Position numbers and translations under genes: made by a program
Shown here: piece after piece, positions 25,549-33,304 of the stretch
Layout of the letters: each line of letters begins with the position of its first letter
Position numbering within the stretch: the first letter of the stretch is position 1
The notes under the pieces: generated by a model
What the model was told of the DNA's origin: nothing
What the model saw: the letters and a program-made list of their open reading frames with translations, nothing else
The model's database searches: none
NCBI GenBank assembly: GCA_903789595.1
Contig: CAIFEZ010000006.1
Location: 1 to 64,000, forward strand
Origin: an uncultured eubacterium 1-6
GTDB lineage: Bacteria > Bacillota > Clostridia > Lachnospirales > Lachnospiraceae
Reading direction: 5' to 3'
Length of the DNA stretch: 64,000 nt

Positions 25549-26433
25549 ATGAACAAAACAGAATTCAGGGAACTTACCGAGAGAAAAACCGTCTGCTTGG
25601 ACGGCGCAACAGGCACCAATCTGACCATGCGCGGGATGCCGAAGGGTATCAGCACGGAGGCATGGGTTCTGGAGCACCCGGAGGTGGCTCAGAATCTTGA
25701 GAGAGAATTTATCGAGGCGGGGGCGGATATCATCTATGCTCCGACATTCGGCGCCAACCGGAAAGTTCTGGACGGTTTCGGCCTCGCGGATCAGATCGAG
25801 GAGATGAACAAGAAGCTGCTGGGTCTGTCGCAGGAAGTATCAAAGGGCCGTGTTCTGGTGGCGGGCGATATGTCGCCTACGGGAATGGTGCCGGATTCGG
25901 CCGGCGGAGACGCAAGCTATGAGGAAATTTTCGAAATCTATCGGGAGCAGGCGGAGATTCTGTACCATGCCGGAGCAGATCTCTTTGCGGTGGAAACCAT
26001 GATGTCGGCGGACGAGACCTCCATCGCCCTGGACGCGATTTCGTCTGTGTGCGATCTTCCGGTTATGTGTACCTTTTCCGTATATGCGGACGGAAAGTGC
26101 TTTTTTGACGGGAACATCTTCGACGTCGCGGCTGTCCTGCAGGAGCTGGGAGCGGCGGCGGTAGGTCTGAACTGCTGCAGCGGGCCGGATCAGATGGAGA
26201 GCATTATCCGGTATCTCGCGAGGAACTGCAGCATTCCGATTATCGCGAAACCGAATGCGGGAATGCCGCAGATTGATGAAAAGGGGAATGCCATTTACAG
26301 TCTCGGGCCGGAAGCCTTCGCGTCCCAGATGAAGGTCCTGACAGACGCCGGCGCCCGGATTGTCGGAGGCTGCTGCGGGACGGAGCCGGAGCATATCCGG
26401 ATGCTGAAGAGGATGATTTCCGGGGAGGAGTAA
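25549..26433 (+). CDS. Homocysteine S-methyltransferase family protein 2
   Basis: 294 residues, closely similar to the preceding protein along its length (DGATGTNLTMRGMPKG, YAPTFGANRKVLDGFGLA, AGDMSPTGMV). The zinc cysteines lie in GLNCCSGPD and GGCCGTEP. It is a tandem paralogue; both copies keep the metal ligands, so both may be active with different methyl donors. A GAGG site precedes the ATG. Confidence 0.85.
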   Translation: MNKTEFRELTERKTVCLDGATGTNLTMRGMPKGISTEAWVLEHPEVAQNLEREFIEAGADIIYAPTFGANRKVLDGFGLADQIEEMNKKLLGLSQEVSKGRVLVAGDMSPTGMVPDSAGGDASYEEIFEIYREQAEILYHAGADLFAVETMMSADETSIALDAISSVCDLPVMCTFSVYADGKCFFDGNIFDVAAVLQELGAAAVGLNCCSGPDQMESIIRYLARNCSIPIIAKPNAGMPQIDEKGNAIYSLGPEAFASQMKVLTDAGARIVGGCCGTEPEHIRMLKRMISGEE

Positions 26434-26565
26434 AGGAGAAGAATACTTCTTCCGGGAAATCACCCTGAAAAATGTCGGATGTGGAAGATGATGACAGATT
26501 TGGCAGGCATGTACAGGAATCCGGCATTTTGTTTTGCAGCATTGAATTTGATTTGTCATATCGAA

Positions 26566-26594
26566 TTGACATTTTGTAATGGGTTTCATATAAT
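26566..26594 (+). promoter_or_regulatory. Consensus sigma-A promoter
   Basis: TTGACA (26566-26571), exactly 17 bases, TATAAT (26589-26594). It drives the cobalamin riboswitch leader. Confidence 0.9.
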
Positions 26595-26607
26595 AGAGAA
26601 AGTTTTT

Positions 26608-26800
26608 AGAACGTATCTTTTCAGTGCCGCCTGCAATGGCGGGTAATAGGGAATCAGGTGAAATGCCTGAACGATCCGGTCACTGTGAACAGCGAGTCAG
26701 ATACAGCGTCCATTGTATTCCGGGAAACGGGATGTGAGAAGGAGTATCGCGGCGTTTGAGCTGTAAGTCAGGAAACCTGCTGAGAAGATGATAGATGTGC
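26608..26800 (+). promoter_or_regulatory. Cobalamin (AdoCbl) riboswitch
   Basis: It contains GTAATAGGGAATCAGGTGAA, the adjacent CCGGTCACTGTGAACAGCGAGTCAG and the B12 box AAGTCAGGAAACCTGC (26765-26780), the class hallmarks in the right order. It lies before a cobaltochelatase gene, as expected for feedback by vitamin B12. Confidence 0.92.
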
Positions 26801-26927
26801 TTCCGATGAAAGCAGGGTCTGTTTGCACGTTTGAGCTTTTTATTACGTCAGCCGGGATCTGATCAGGGTGTGACTGAGGTCTGATTTTGCAGGCCGTCTC
26901 GCAGATGTGATTTTTGTGCAGATATGG

Positions 26928-26962
26928 AGTGATTGCTTTCTGGGAAGGCAGTCACTTTTTTT
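26928..26962 (+). terminator. Riboswitch expression-platform terminator
   Basis: AGTGATTGC (26928-26936) pairs with GCAGTCACT (26948-26956), followed by seven T. It lies downstream of the B12 aptamer and would stop transcription when cobalamin is bound. Confidence 0.8.
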
Positions 26963-26966
26963 ATGG

Positions 26967-27057
26967 GAACAGTGAGACGCAGCCGAATGCGAAGTATTCG
27001 TGTGCGGCGAGCGTCGCGATAGTGAGATAAAACTCGCACAGCGCGTTTTATCTCGTT
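26967..27057 (+). repeat. 91-bp dispersed structured repeat, copy C
   Basis: The third copy of the element. It starts four bases after the terminator T tract of the cobalamin riboswitch and so lies within the mRNA leader of the downstream gene. The region 27058-27255 has only small hairpins (for example AGTGCGC/GCGCACT near 27148) and no gene. Confidence 0.9.
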
Positions 27058-27255
27058 ATGCGAAGAGCGGGAGGCATTCAACCGCGATGCGGCCGAAGGA
27101 CGGCCTGTCTATCCGCAAAGCCTGTTTTCGTTCATTTCGGTATCAAGTGCGCCTGCGCACTGGATATAGCTGCGGTTTACGGCATGTTGTCTGGCCAGTC
27201 TGGCGTGAATCCGCAGCTGGATAGTTGAAGTTATTTCAGAAAAGGAGAAAAAATG

Positions 27256-28569
27256 ATGAAAAAGAAAGTCGTAACATTATTATGCACAGTCGTTCTGACC
27301 GGCTCCATGATCGCCGGATGCGGCAGCGCGAGCAGCGCGGCGTCCTCATCTTCGGCGGCTTCTTCCAGCTCAGCTTCCGCATCCTCGGCAGCGGCGGAGG
27401 TTACAGAGGCGGCAGCTTCTTCTGAGGAGGTAGAGACGGTTTCTTCCTCTTCCGTATCCGCAGATCAGGCGGCAGCGGACAAGGTGGCGGCACTGATCGA
27501 CAAGATCTATGTGCAGGAGAGAACGGATACGACCGATGAGGACTGCAAGGCGGCAAAGGAGGCATGGGATGCTTTGACCGATACACAGAAGGCTCTGGTT
27601 CAGGGCGAGAACGCAGACCCGGACTATTTCGGAAGAGATACCGGCGACGCATCCAAGGATGATCCGCTCAACGAGGATGGAATCGGAGAAAATGAGATCC
27701 TGGTATGTTCCTTCGGAACCTCCTATAACGACAGCCGCACAGAGGATATCGGCGGAATTGAGAAGGCTCTTCAGGCGGCATATCCGGACTGGTCTGTAAG
27801 ACGCGCGTTCACGGCGCAGATCATCATCAATCACATCGAGGCGCGTGACAATGAGGTGATCGACAACATGGATCAGGCACTCCAGAGAGCGGTCGACAAC
27901 GGTGTGAAGAATCTGCTGATTCAGCCGACCCATCTGATGCACGGTGCAGAGTATGACGAGCTTACAGAAGCTGTCACCAAATATGCCGACAAGTTTGATT
28001 CTGTGAAGATCGCGGAGCCGCTTCTGGGTGAAGTTGGAAATGACGCGACCGTAGTCAACGAGGACAAGCAGAACGTCGCGAAGATCCTCACTGCTACAGC
28101 TGTAGAAAAGGCCGGCTATGACAGCCTTGACGCGGCGGCTTCTGACGGAACCGCATTCGTATTCATGGGACACGGAACCTCTCACGAGGCGAATATTACC
28201 TACGACCAGATGCAGACAGTGATGGAAAACCTCGGCTACAAGAACGTATTCATCGGAACGGTTGAGGGCAAGCCCGCAGATACGGAGTGCTCCGCTGTTA
28301 TCAAGAAGGTACATGACGCGGGATACAAGAAGGTCATTCTTCGTGACCTGATGGTTGTTGCGGGTGATCACGCGAATAACGACATGGCAGGCGACGACTC
28401 CGACTCCTGGAAGAGCCAGTTCCAGGCATCCGGTTTCTTTGACAGCGTAGACGCGCAGCTGGAAGGAATGGGAAGAATTCCGGATATCGAGCAGATCTAT
28501 GTGAACCACACAAAGGCTGCGATGGACAACGCTGACTCCACCATTACAAGCTCTTCTGAGGCGAACTGA
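27256..28569 (+). CDS. cbiK: Lipoprotein sirohydrochlorin cobaltochelatase (CbiK family)
   Basis: 437 residues. A lipoprotein signal ends at C22 (lipobox IAGC), then a Ser/Ala-rich linker (about 25-70), a short helical region, and a CbiK chelatase domain from about 145 (ILVCSFGTSYNDSR). The histidines of IQPTHLMHGAEYD and VFMGHGTSHEAN match the metal-binding and catalytic histidines of CbiK. Cytosolic CbiK inserts Co2+ into sirohydrochlorin; this version would be surface-anchored, suggesting cobalt or tetrapyrrole handling outside the membrane. AAAGGAG favours ATG 27256 over 27253. Controlled by the upstream B12 riboswitch. Confidence 0.88.
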   Translation: MKKKVVTLLCTVVLTGSMIAGCGSASSAASSSSAASSSSASASSAAAEVTEAAASSEEVETVSSSSVSADQAAADKVAALIDKIYVQERTDTTDEDCKAAKEAWDALTDTQKALVQGENADPDYFGRDTGDASKDDPLNEDGIGENEILVCSFGTSYNDSRTEDIGGIEKALQAAYPDWSVRRAFTAQIIINHIEARDNEVIDNMDQALQRAVDNGVKNLLIQPTHLMHGAEYDELTEAVTKYADKFDSVKIAEPLLGEVGNDATVVNEDKQNVAKILTATAVEKAGYDSLDAAASDGTAFVFMGHGTSHEANITYDQMQTVMENLGYKNVFIGTVEGKPADTECSAVIKKVHDAGYKKVILRDLMVVAGDHANNDMAGDDSDSWKSQFQASGFFDSVDAQLEGMGRIPDIEQIYVNHTKAAMDNADSTITSSSEAN

Positions 28570-28705
28570 GACCGAGAAGAGGCAAAACAGACAAACGGGA
28601 ACCTTGCAGCTGGTACTTTGGCGGCATAGGCTGCAGACATGAAAATGAAGAGATGTGTGTCCGGAGCAGGGAAGGAGGCACATCAAAGTCAGATTTGTGA
28701 GAAAA

Positions 28706-28754
28706 AAAGAAGGGGGCTGCCGCATGAGATTATGCGGCAGCCCCCTTCTTTTTT
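28706..28754. terminator. Bidirectional terminator
   Basis: A 17-bp stem (GAAGGGGGCTGCCGCAT and its complement) with an A run on the left and a T run on the right. It separates the cbiK-like gene from the convergent AIM24 operon and can serve both. Confidence 0.92.
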
Positions 28755-28779
28755 AAAGACATCATCATTAATGTCTGAC

Positions 28780-28815
28780 ATGTATATAGATATGTATATA
28801 GAGATGTATATCACA
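28780..28815. repeat. 12-bp tandem repeat and flanking direct repeats
   Basis: Three ATGTATATnnnn units at 28780, 28792 and 28804. They sit between two similar words, CATCATTAATGTCTGACATG (28762) and CATCATTTATGCCTGACATG (about 28826). No gene is seen in 28570-28900. Confidence 0.7.
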
Positions 28816-28900
28816 GAAGCTTCTCATCATTTATGCCTGACATGTAAGTAAAATGAAACTCCTCTCAGGACACATGCATATCTGCGCCTGTACCTGCCGA

Positions 28901-29602
28901 TCAATCTCCGTCAGACTTATCCGGAAGGAATGGCTTGACAGCGTCTGCAAGAGAATGAATATTTCTGGTCTGAATCAGGATTTTTCCGCTTCCGGTAAAT
29001 CTATTTACCAGTCCCTCACCCGTTGTGAAACCGAAGGTTCCGGACGCTACCTCGATGCTGTAATTCAGATTTGCATCCCATGCTACAACATGCTCATTGT
29101 CAATGGTAATCGGCTTCGCAGGTGTGCACTCCAGCTCAATAAGATCGCCGAATGAGCTGATCAGCAGATCTCCCTGTCCTTCCGTCTCCATAACGAACAG
29201 TCCGCCGGATCCTCCGAATACAGCCTGGCTGATATTCTGCTTCTGCATCTTGTAATTTACGGAATCATCACAGGCAAAGAATGCACCATCATTCAGACGA
29301 TACTGGGTTGCGCCAACCTCAAGCTTTGCAATCTTTCCGGGTACTGAGGGAGCAATTGCGACAACGCCGTCCGGAGCCGTACCAACAACCTGAGTAATAA
29401 ACATGCTCTCATTGCTGACGAGGCTTCTTCCGATTGCACCGAGAAGACCGCCAAGACCCTTCTTGCTGCTGTTCAGCTTTCCCTCAAGTTTTACATCCTG
29501 CATATAAACCATTGCACCATTTTCGATTTTAGCAACCTCACCATTTCCAAGGTGAATTTTTGCCAGCTGAGATCCTGCATCTCCGACTAATTCCAGATTC
29601 AT
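28901..29602 (-). CDS. AIM24 family protein
   Basis: 233 residues, all-beta AIM24/TIGR00266-type fold: repeated short strands with GAMVYMQDVKLEGKL, a glycine-rich GGLLGAIGRSLVSNESMF and the late VFGGSGGLFVMETEGQGDLLISSFG. The family is widespread in bacteria and includes a mitochondrial member; biochemical function is unsettled. AAGGAGG precedes the ATG. Two small genes lie upstream on the same strand, making a probable three-gene unit. Confidence 0.88.
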   Translation of the reverse strand: MNLELVGDAGSQLAKIHLGNGEVAKIENGAMVYMQDVKLEGKLNSSKKGLGGLLGAIGRSLVSNESMFITQVVGTAPDGVVAIAPSVPGKIAKLEVGATQYRLNDGAFFACDDSVNYKMQKQNISQAVFGGSGGLFVMETEGQGDLLISSFGDLIELECTPAKPITIDNEHVVAWDANLNYSIEVASGTFGFTTGEGLVNRFTGSGKILIQTRNIHSLADAVKPFLPDKSDGD

Positions 29603-29632
29603 TTTTTTGCCTCCTTACTGTTTAAAAGTATC

Positions 29633-29682
29633 GTTGTTTCAATAAGATATATGTATTACTGTTGTTTCAATAAGATATATGT
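29633..29682. repeat. Perfect 22-bp direct repeat, period 28
   Basis: GTTGTTTCAATAAGATATAT plus GT occurs at 29633-29654 and 29661-29682. On the minus strand it lies just upstream of the AIM24 gene and each copy carries a TTGAAA word, so it could be a duplicated promoter or operator. Confidence 0.85.
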
Positions 29683-29699
29683 GCTGCCCAAAATATCCG

Positions 29700-30017
29700 T
29701 TATATTTTATGATCTTTTCTCTGCTCACACTGCTGTTCCTGTACACCTGACTCTTCACGGTTTCTGCGTGTGAATTCCTCGAATTCTTCCTCAAATTTCC
29801 GGTCTGCGATCTTGTCCAGTTTGCGAAGAAGCAGAAAAAGCAAAAAATTAATAATGATCAGAACGACACCCGGTCCGGTGCCTCCTGAAAATAATGCAAT
29901 CACACCAATCAGGAAAAATATGATAACCAGGACGTAAAAAAGCATTTTCAGGCCGATCATGACGTCTTCCCACAGGGTGCAAACTGCCTGCCAAAGTTTT
30001 TTCAGAACTTTTTTCAT
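29700..30017 (-). CDS. Small membrane protein of the AIM24 operon
   Basis: 105 residues: a basic amphipathic start, two membrane segments (about 20-44 and 49-67), and a long charged Glu/Arg-rich tail. Family not recognised. GGGAGG precedes the start. It lies between the unknown 128-residue protein and AIM24. Confidence 0.65.
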   Translation of the reverse strand: MKKVLKKLWQAVCTLWEDVMIGLKMLFYVLVIIFFLIGVIALFSGGTGPGVVLIIINFLLFLLLRKLDKIADRKFEEEFEEFTRRNREESGVQEQQCEQRKDHKI

Positions 30018-30111
30018 GATTGCCTCCCGGCATCCGTCTACCCGTCCGCCCTGTGTCCTTCATCTTTTCACTGATTCATTATCTGTATACACTTGTTGGT
30101 GTGTCTGCTGA

Positions 30112-30498
30112 TCAAAGGCCTAATGCATTCAGTTCTTCAACCGTGATGTCGATGAGTTTCTCTGCTGCTTTTGTATTCTTGCTGGCAACGCCGCGAAGTC
30201 CTAAAAGCCCCCCGGTAAGATCATTTAATGCCATATTGACGGCGGCGTTGCCTGCTCCGGCGATCTCCTGCTTGGAGAGCTGGAATTTGCTTGCTTTCTT
30301 TTTGCCGACGCCTAATACCGGAACGATCCAGATCTGATTTCTGCGATCCAGAGGCGGGAATGTGACGATGGTGCTGAATCCATGCTTTGTCAGTGCCGGT
30401 GCTCCGGCGGAGAAGCTCTTGTCCTTAATCGCATCATAGAACTCCTCAATGGTGTACTCATTCTTTGTCTTCACTGTTTTTACTTTTACTCCAAGCAT
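30112..30498 (-). CDS. Hypothetical protein of the AIM24 operon
   Basis: 128 soluble residues with FYDAIKDKSFSAGAPALTKHG, a beta strand region IWIVPVLGVGKKK, and a glycine/asparagine-rich helix (GAGNAAVNMALNDLTGG). I do not recognise the fold. GAGGAGG sits 8 bases before the ATG. It is the first gene of the minus-strand unit with the membrane protein and AIM24, so a shared membrane-associated role is plausible. Confidence 0.65.
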   Translation of the reverse strand: MLGVKVKTVKTKNEYTIEEFYDAIKDKSFSAGAPALTKHGFSTIVTFPPLDRRNQIWIVPVLGVGKKKASKFQLSKQEIAGAGNAAVNMALNDLTGGLLGLRGVASKNTKAAEKLIDITVEELNALGL

Positions 30499-30957
30499 CC
30501 TTGTAACCTCCTCAATAACTTTTTAGAAAACTTTTTTGACTTTTTTGAACAATCTGGCTGGTTTCAGGAAATTCAATATTCCTTTGCCGTGTTCCTGTCT
30601 TTCAGGTTCGATCTTATTATGTCAGAGTGAAACAGTTCCCGGTAGTACAGAAAACAGGGTACAGATGGAAAAAATGGATATTGATAATGTCTAAAATAAA
30701 GAGTATAATAAATGATTCATACTTTATATATGTCTATACGCTCATCCATTATCTGTAGTTTTCATCATTTGTTAATCCTGTTGCGCAGTCCAGAGCCATG
30801 CTTGTGATGTAAAAAAACCCTCTTCCTAAATCAATCAGTGTATTCAGTGTATTCAGAAAAAGTATTCTTCTGAACTGTTTCATGAATTGTTTCATGTATT
30901 CTGCTGCGTAAACCGACAATATACAGTTTCTTTCCGGGGCACATCTTTTTTTTGTCA
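30499..30957. other. AT-rich gap without a supported gene
   Basis: Only short open frames are present. Small direct repeats (GTGTATTCA twice at 30839-30855; GTTTCATGAATT/GTTTCATGTATT near 30877) are visible. Confidence 0.4.
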
Positions 30958-31025
30958 AGTACCAATTTTGAAAGAATTGGTCGAAAAGCTGTACTTTTTT
31001 ACATACCGCTATTCATGCATAATAT
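30958..31025 (+). promoter_or_regulatory. Hairpin and promoter before lipoprotein gene
   Basis: ACCAATT/AATTGGT (30961-30981) lies inside AAGTAC...GTACTTTTTT, a terminator-like fold. It overlaps TTTACA (30998-31003), a 16-base spacer and TAATAT (31020-31025), a likely promoter. Confidence 0.5.
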
Positions 31026-31163
31026 GCTTAACGATGCTGCAGATGACACCTCATCTTGCTTCCGGAGGAAGATAACAAAGCTTTTCACGCCCTGAAGCCT
31101 TTTGTCCTGCGGCAAATCCAGTAAATCAGGGAATAATCCCGCATTATCAGGAGGAAAATGAAA

Positions 31164-31793
31164 ATGAAAAACAAAATTGCAGCTATTCTTGTAACTGGTG
31201 TACTTTCCGTTTCCGTACTCGCCGGATGCGGCTCCGGCAGCGATGCTTCCAGCGCATCTGCAAGCTCCAGCAGCTATACAGAAGAAGCAGACAGCTCTGC
31301 GGATTCCAGCAGCTACGCAGATGTTTCCAGTGACTCCATTGTTTCTGCGAGTGCTTCTGTAGACACTGCAAGTACATCCTCAGACGGTACCTTCTCTCTT
31401 GCCGATGTTACCGCTGATATGATTCAGACTGGTCTGTATGCAAAGGATGACAGCGGGAATGAGCTTGTATTCGCTATGTTCCAGGGACCGGATGCAAATA
31501 ATTATGTAGCGCTCATCACTGTAGATACAGACGGCACCGGAGATGTTATCTGCGGACAGTACACCGCAACCCAGCAGGAATCCGAAGAAGACGGCGTTAC
31601 ATGGACGGTACTGGACGGAACAGATGTATATACCGGGAACAGCTTCAGCATCGGCTGTGTTGAGGGAGATGACGGCTCTGCAGCTTTCTATGACCAGAAC
31701 GGCACCACCTACACCGCAGAGTACCTGGATGCAGATCAGACCATCACTTATTTTGGCACCGCAGTCGGTCTGCTTGCGGCAAATGGTCAGTAA
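31164..31793 (+). CDS. Small secreted lipoprotein, unknown
   Basis: 209 residues. The signal ends in LAGC (C22), followed by a Ser/Ala/Asp-rich linker (about 25-75). The rest is a compact domain with VTADMIQTGLYAKDDSGNELVFAMFQGP and alternating strands, reminiscent of a small beta-barrel; family not recognised. AGGAGG at 31149-31154 is too close to ATG 31158 but ideal for ATG 31164. It stands alone, closed by a strong terminator. Confidence 0.75.
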   Translation: MKNKIAAILVTGVLSVSVLAGCGSGSDASSASASSSSYTEEADSSADSSSYADVSSDSIVSASASVDTASTSSDGTFSLADVTADMIQTGLYAKDDSGNELVFAMFQGPDANNYVALITVDTDGTGDVICGQYTATQQESEEDGVTWTVLDGTDVYTGNSFSIGCVEGDDGSAAFYDQNGTTYTAEYLDADQTITYFGTAVGLLAANGQ

Positions 31794-31813
31794 AAATCAG
31801 AAGAATGAACAGG

Positions 31814-31850
31814 AAAGGGCTGCCGCACGATCTGGTGCGGCAGCCCTTCT
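31814..31850. terminator. Bidirectional terminator
   Basis: AAGGGCTGCCGCAC pairs with GTGCGGCAGCCCTT, followed by CTT. It separates convergent genes. Its GGCTGCCGCA core is shared with the terminator at 28706-28754. Confidence 0.85.
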
Positions 31851-31863
31851 TGTGTAAAGATGT

Positions 31864-32958
31864 TTATCGAACGGCCCACCTGAGCTTCGTGGAGTGGGCT
31901 CTCGGATTTCGATAGCATTCCTCGCGGGAGGGACGGATGACGTCGCGGCTGACTTCTGTGTACAGTCCGTCGCGGGCGCCCTGCTTAAAGGACTGCTTGA
32001 CGAGCCGGTCTTCTCCGGAGTGGAAGGTGAGGATGGCGGCTCTGCCGCCGGGCTTCAGCACGGAGGGAAGCTTGTCGAGAAACGCGTATAGCACCTCAAA
32101 CTCGCTGTTCACATCGATGCGGAGCGCCTGGAAGACCCGGGCACAGGATTTTTTCACAGCCTCTTCCTGTTCCTCTTTGGATGCGCGGCGAAGCTGAGGG
32201 GTATTCTTCAGCGTTTCTTCGATCAGAAGGCGGAGATCTGTGGTGGTTTCCAGAGGCCGTCTGCGGCGGTGGGCCTGCGCGACGGCGTCTGCGATTTCTT
32301 CCGCATACGGCTCGTCGGAATTGTCGATGAGAAGTCCCGCGAGCTCATCCCGCGTGAGATGCTTCAGCCGTTCGGAGGCAGGCTCTCCCTTTTCCGGGTC
32401 AAAACGCAGATCGAGAGGACCGTCGGTCTTGTAGGAAAATCCCCTCTCCGGGTTGTCGATCTGCATGGAGGAGACGCCGAGATCTGCCAGGACGAAATCA
32501 AAGGGGCCGAACCGGTCAGAGACCTGATCAATATTCGCGAAGTTGATATGAATCGGGGTGAAAATATCTTCTCCAAATCCCCTGGCGCGCATGCGCGCCT
32601 CCGTTTTCCGGATCTCCAGCGGGTCGGCGTCGAGGGAATAGAGATGGCCCTGTCCCTCCAGCTTCTCCAGCATGCGCGAGCTGTGGCCGCCGTACCCGAG
32701 TGTGCAGTCGAGACCGGTCATGCCGGGACGGATCTTCAGCACGCCGAGAATCTCATCGACCATGATCGGGATGTGCATTCCCGCGGGCGTGCTGCCCTTG
32801 CGGATCACCTTCTCGATGGTGTCCCCGTACTTTTCGGGATTCAGTTCCTTGTATTTTTCGGAATATTTTCTGGGATATTTTCCGCTGTAATGCGGTCTTC
32901 TCTTATGAGGAGCAGACGTGCCGGAGAGCGCTCCCGGATTGTTTTTATCTGAATTCAT
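31864..32958 (-). CDS. rsmH: RsmH-type 16S rRNA methyltransferase (MraW family)
   Basis: 364 residues. After a basic, low-complexity amino extension (about 1-58) comes the MraW domain: MHIPIMVDEILG, the SAM site DCTLGYGGHSSRMLE, DFVLADLGVSSMQID, the ERGFSYKTDGPLDLRF block and the carboxy AILTFHSGEDRLVKQ. RsmH makes N4-methylcytidine 1402 in 16S rRNA. It is isolated from the usual division/cell-wall cluster and has a ~50-residue extra amino tail, so it may be a second paralogue. AAAGGAG precedes ATG 32958; the frame upstream has no site. Confidence 0.88.
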   Translation of the reverse strand: MNSDKNNPGALSGTSAPHKRRPHYSGKYPRKYSEKYKELNPEKYGDTIEKVIRKGSTPAGMHIPIMVDEILGVLKIRPGMTGLDCTLGYGGHSSRMLEKLEGQGHLYSLDADPLEIRKTEARMRARGFGEDIFTPIHINFANIDQVSDRFGPFDFVLADLGVSSMQIDNPERGFSYKTDGPLDLRFDPEKGEPASERLKHLTRDELAGLLIDNSDEPYAEEIADAVAQAHRRRRPLETTTDLRLLIEETLKNTPQLRRASKEEQEEAVKKSCARVFQALRIDVNSEFEVLYAFLDKLPSVLKPGGRAAILTFHSGEDRLVKQSFKQGARDGLYTEVSRDVIRPSREECYRNPRAHSTKLRWAVR

Positions 32959-33072
32959 TTCGTGACTCCTTTCTGTAAGTGTCAGTATTACTTTACCGAA
33001 GGTGCCGGGCGGAATCAAGAAGGAATCAGGTAAAGAAATTTGCAGCAGTAACCAGCAATGACAAAATAAAAA

Positions 33073-33180
33073 ATGCAGCAGAAAGGGCACGACTTCTCCG
33101 ATGAAGAGATGAATCAGGCATTGAAGGATCTGAATGATGGAATCTTTATCAAAAAAGCTGAAAAGTATGATAGTATATAA
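33073..33180 (+). other. Short orphan open frame, probable gene remnant
   Basis: A 35-codon frame (MQQKGHDFSDEEMNQALKDL...) with protein-like composition but no ribosome site and no recognisable family. It may be the tail of a lost gene. Support is weak. Confidence 0.25.
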
Positions 33181-33304
33181 AGACAGTTGAAAATGGAGTT
33201 GTTGTGAGAAGCAGATTATCCATATACGTTCAGGCGGATTATTTCAGATAAACTCAGGACGGTTATGGATGTGAAGGAAGCGTTGACGAAAAGGAGAAAA
33301 AAGT

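Noticed and set aside
28760-28850. CRISPR-like repeats
   Set aside because: Short 12-bp adjacent units and one 20-bp direct repeat, with no regular spacers and no cas genes anywhere in the window.
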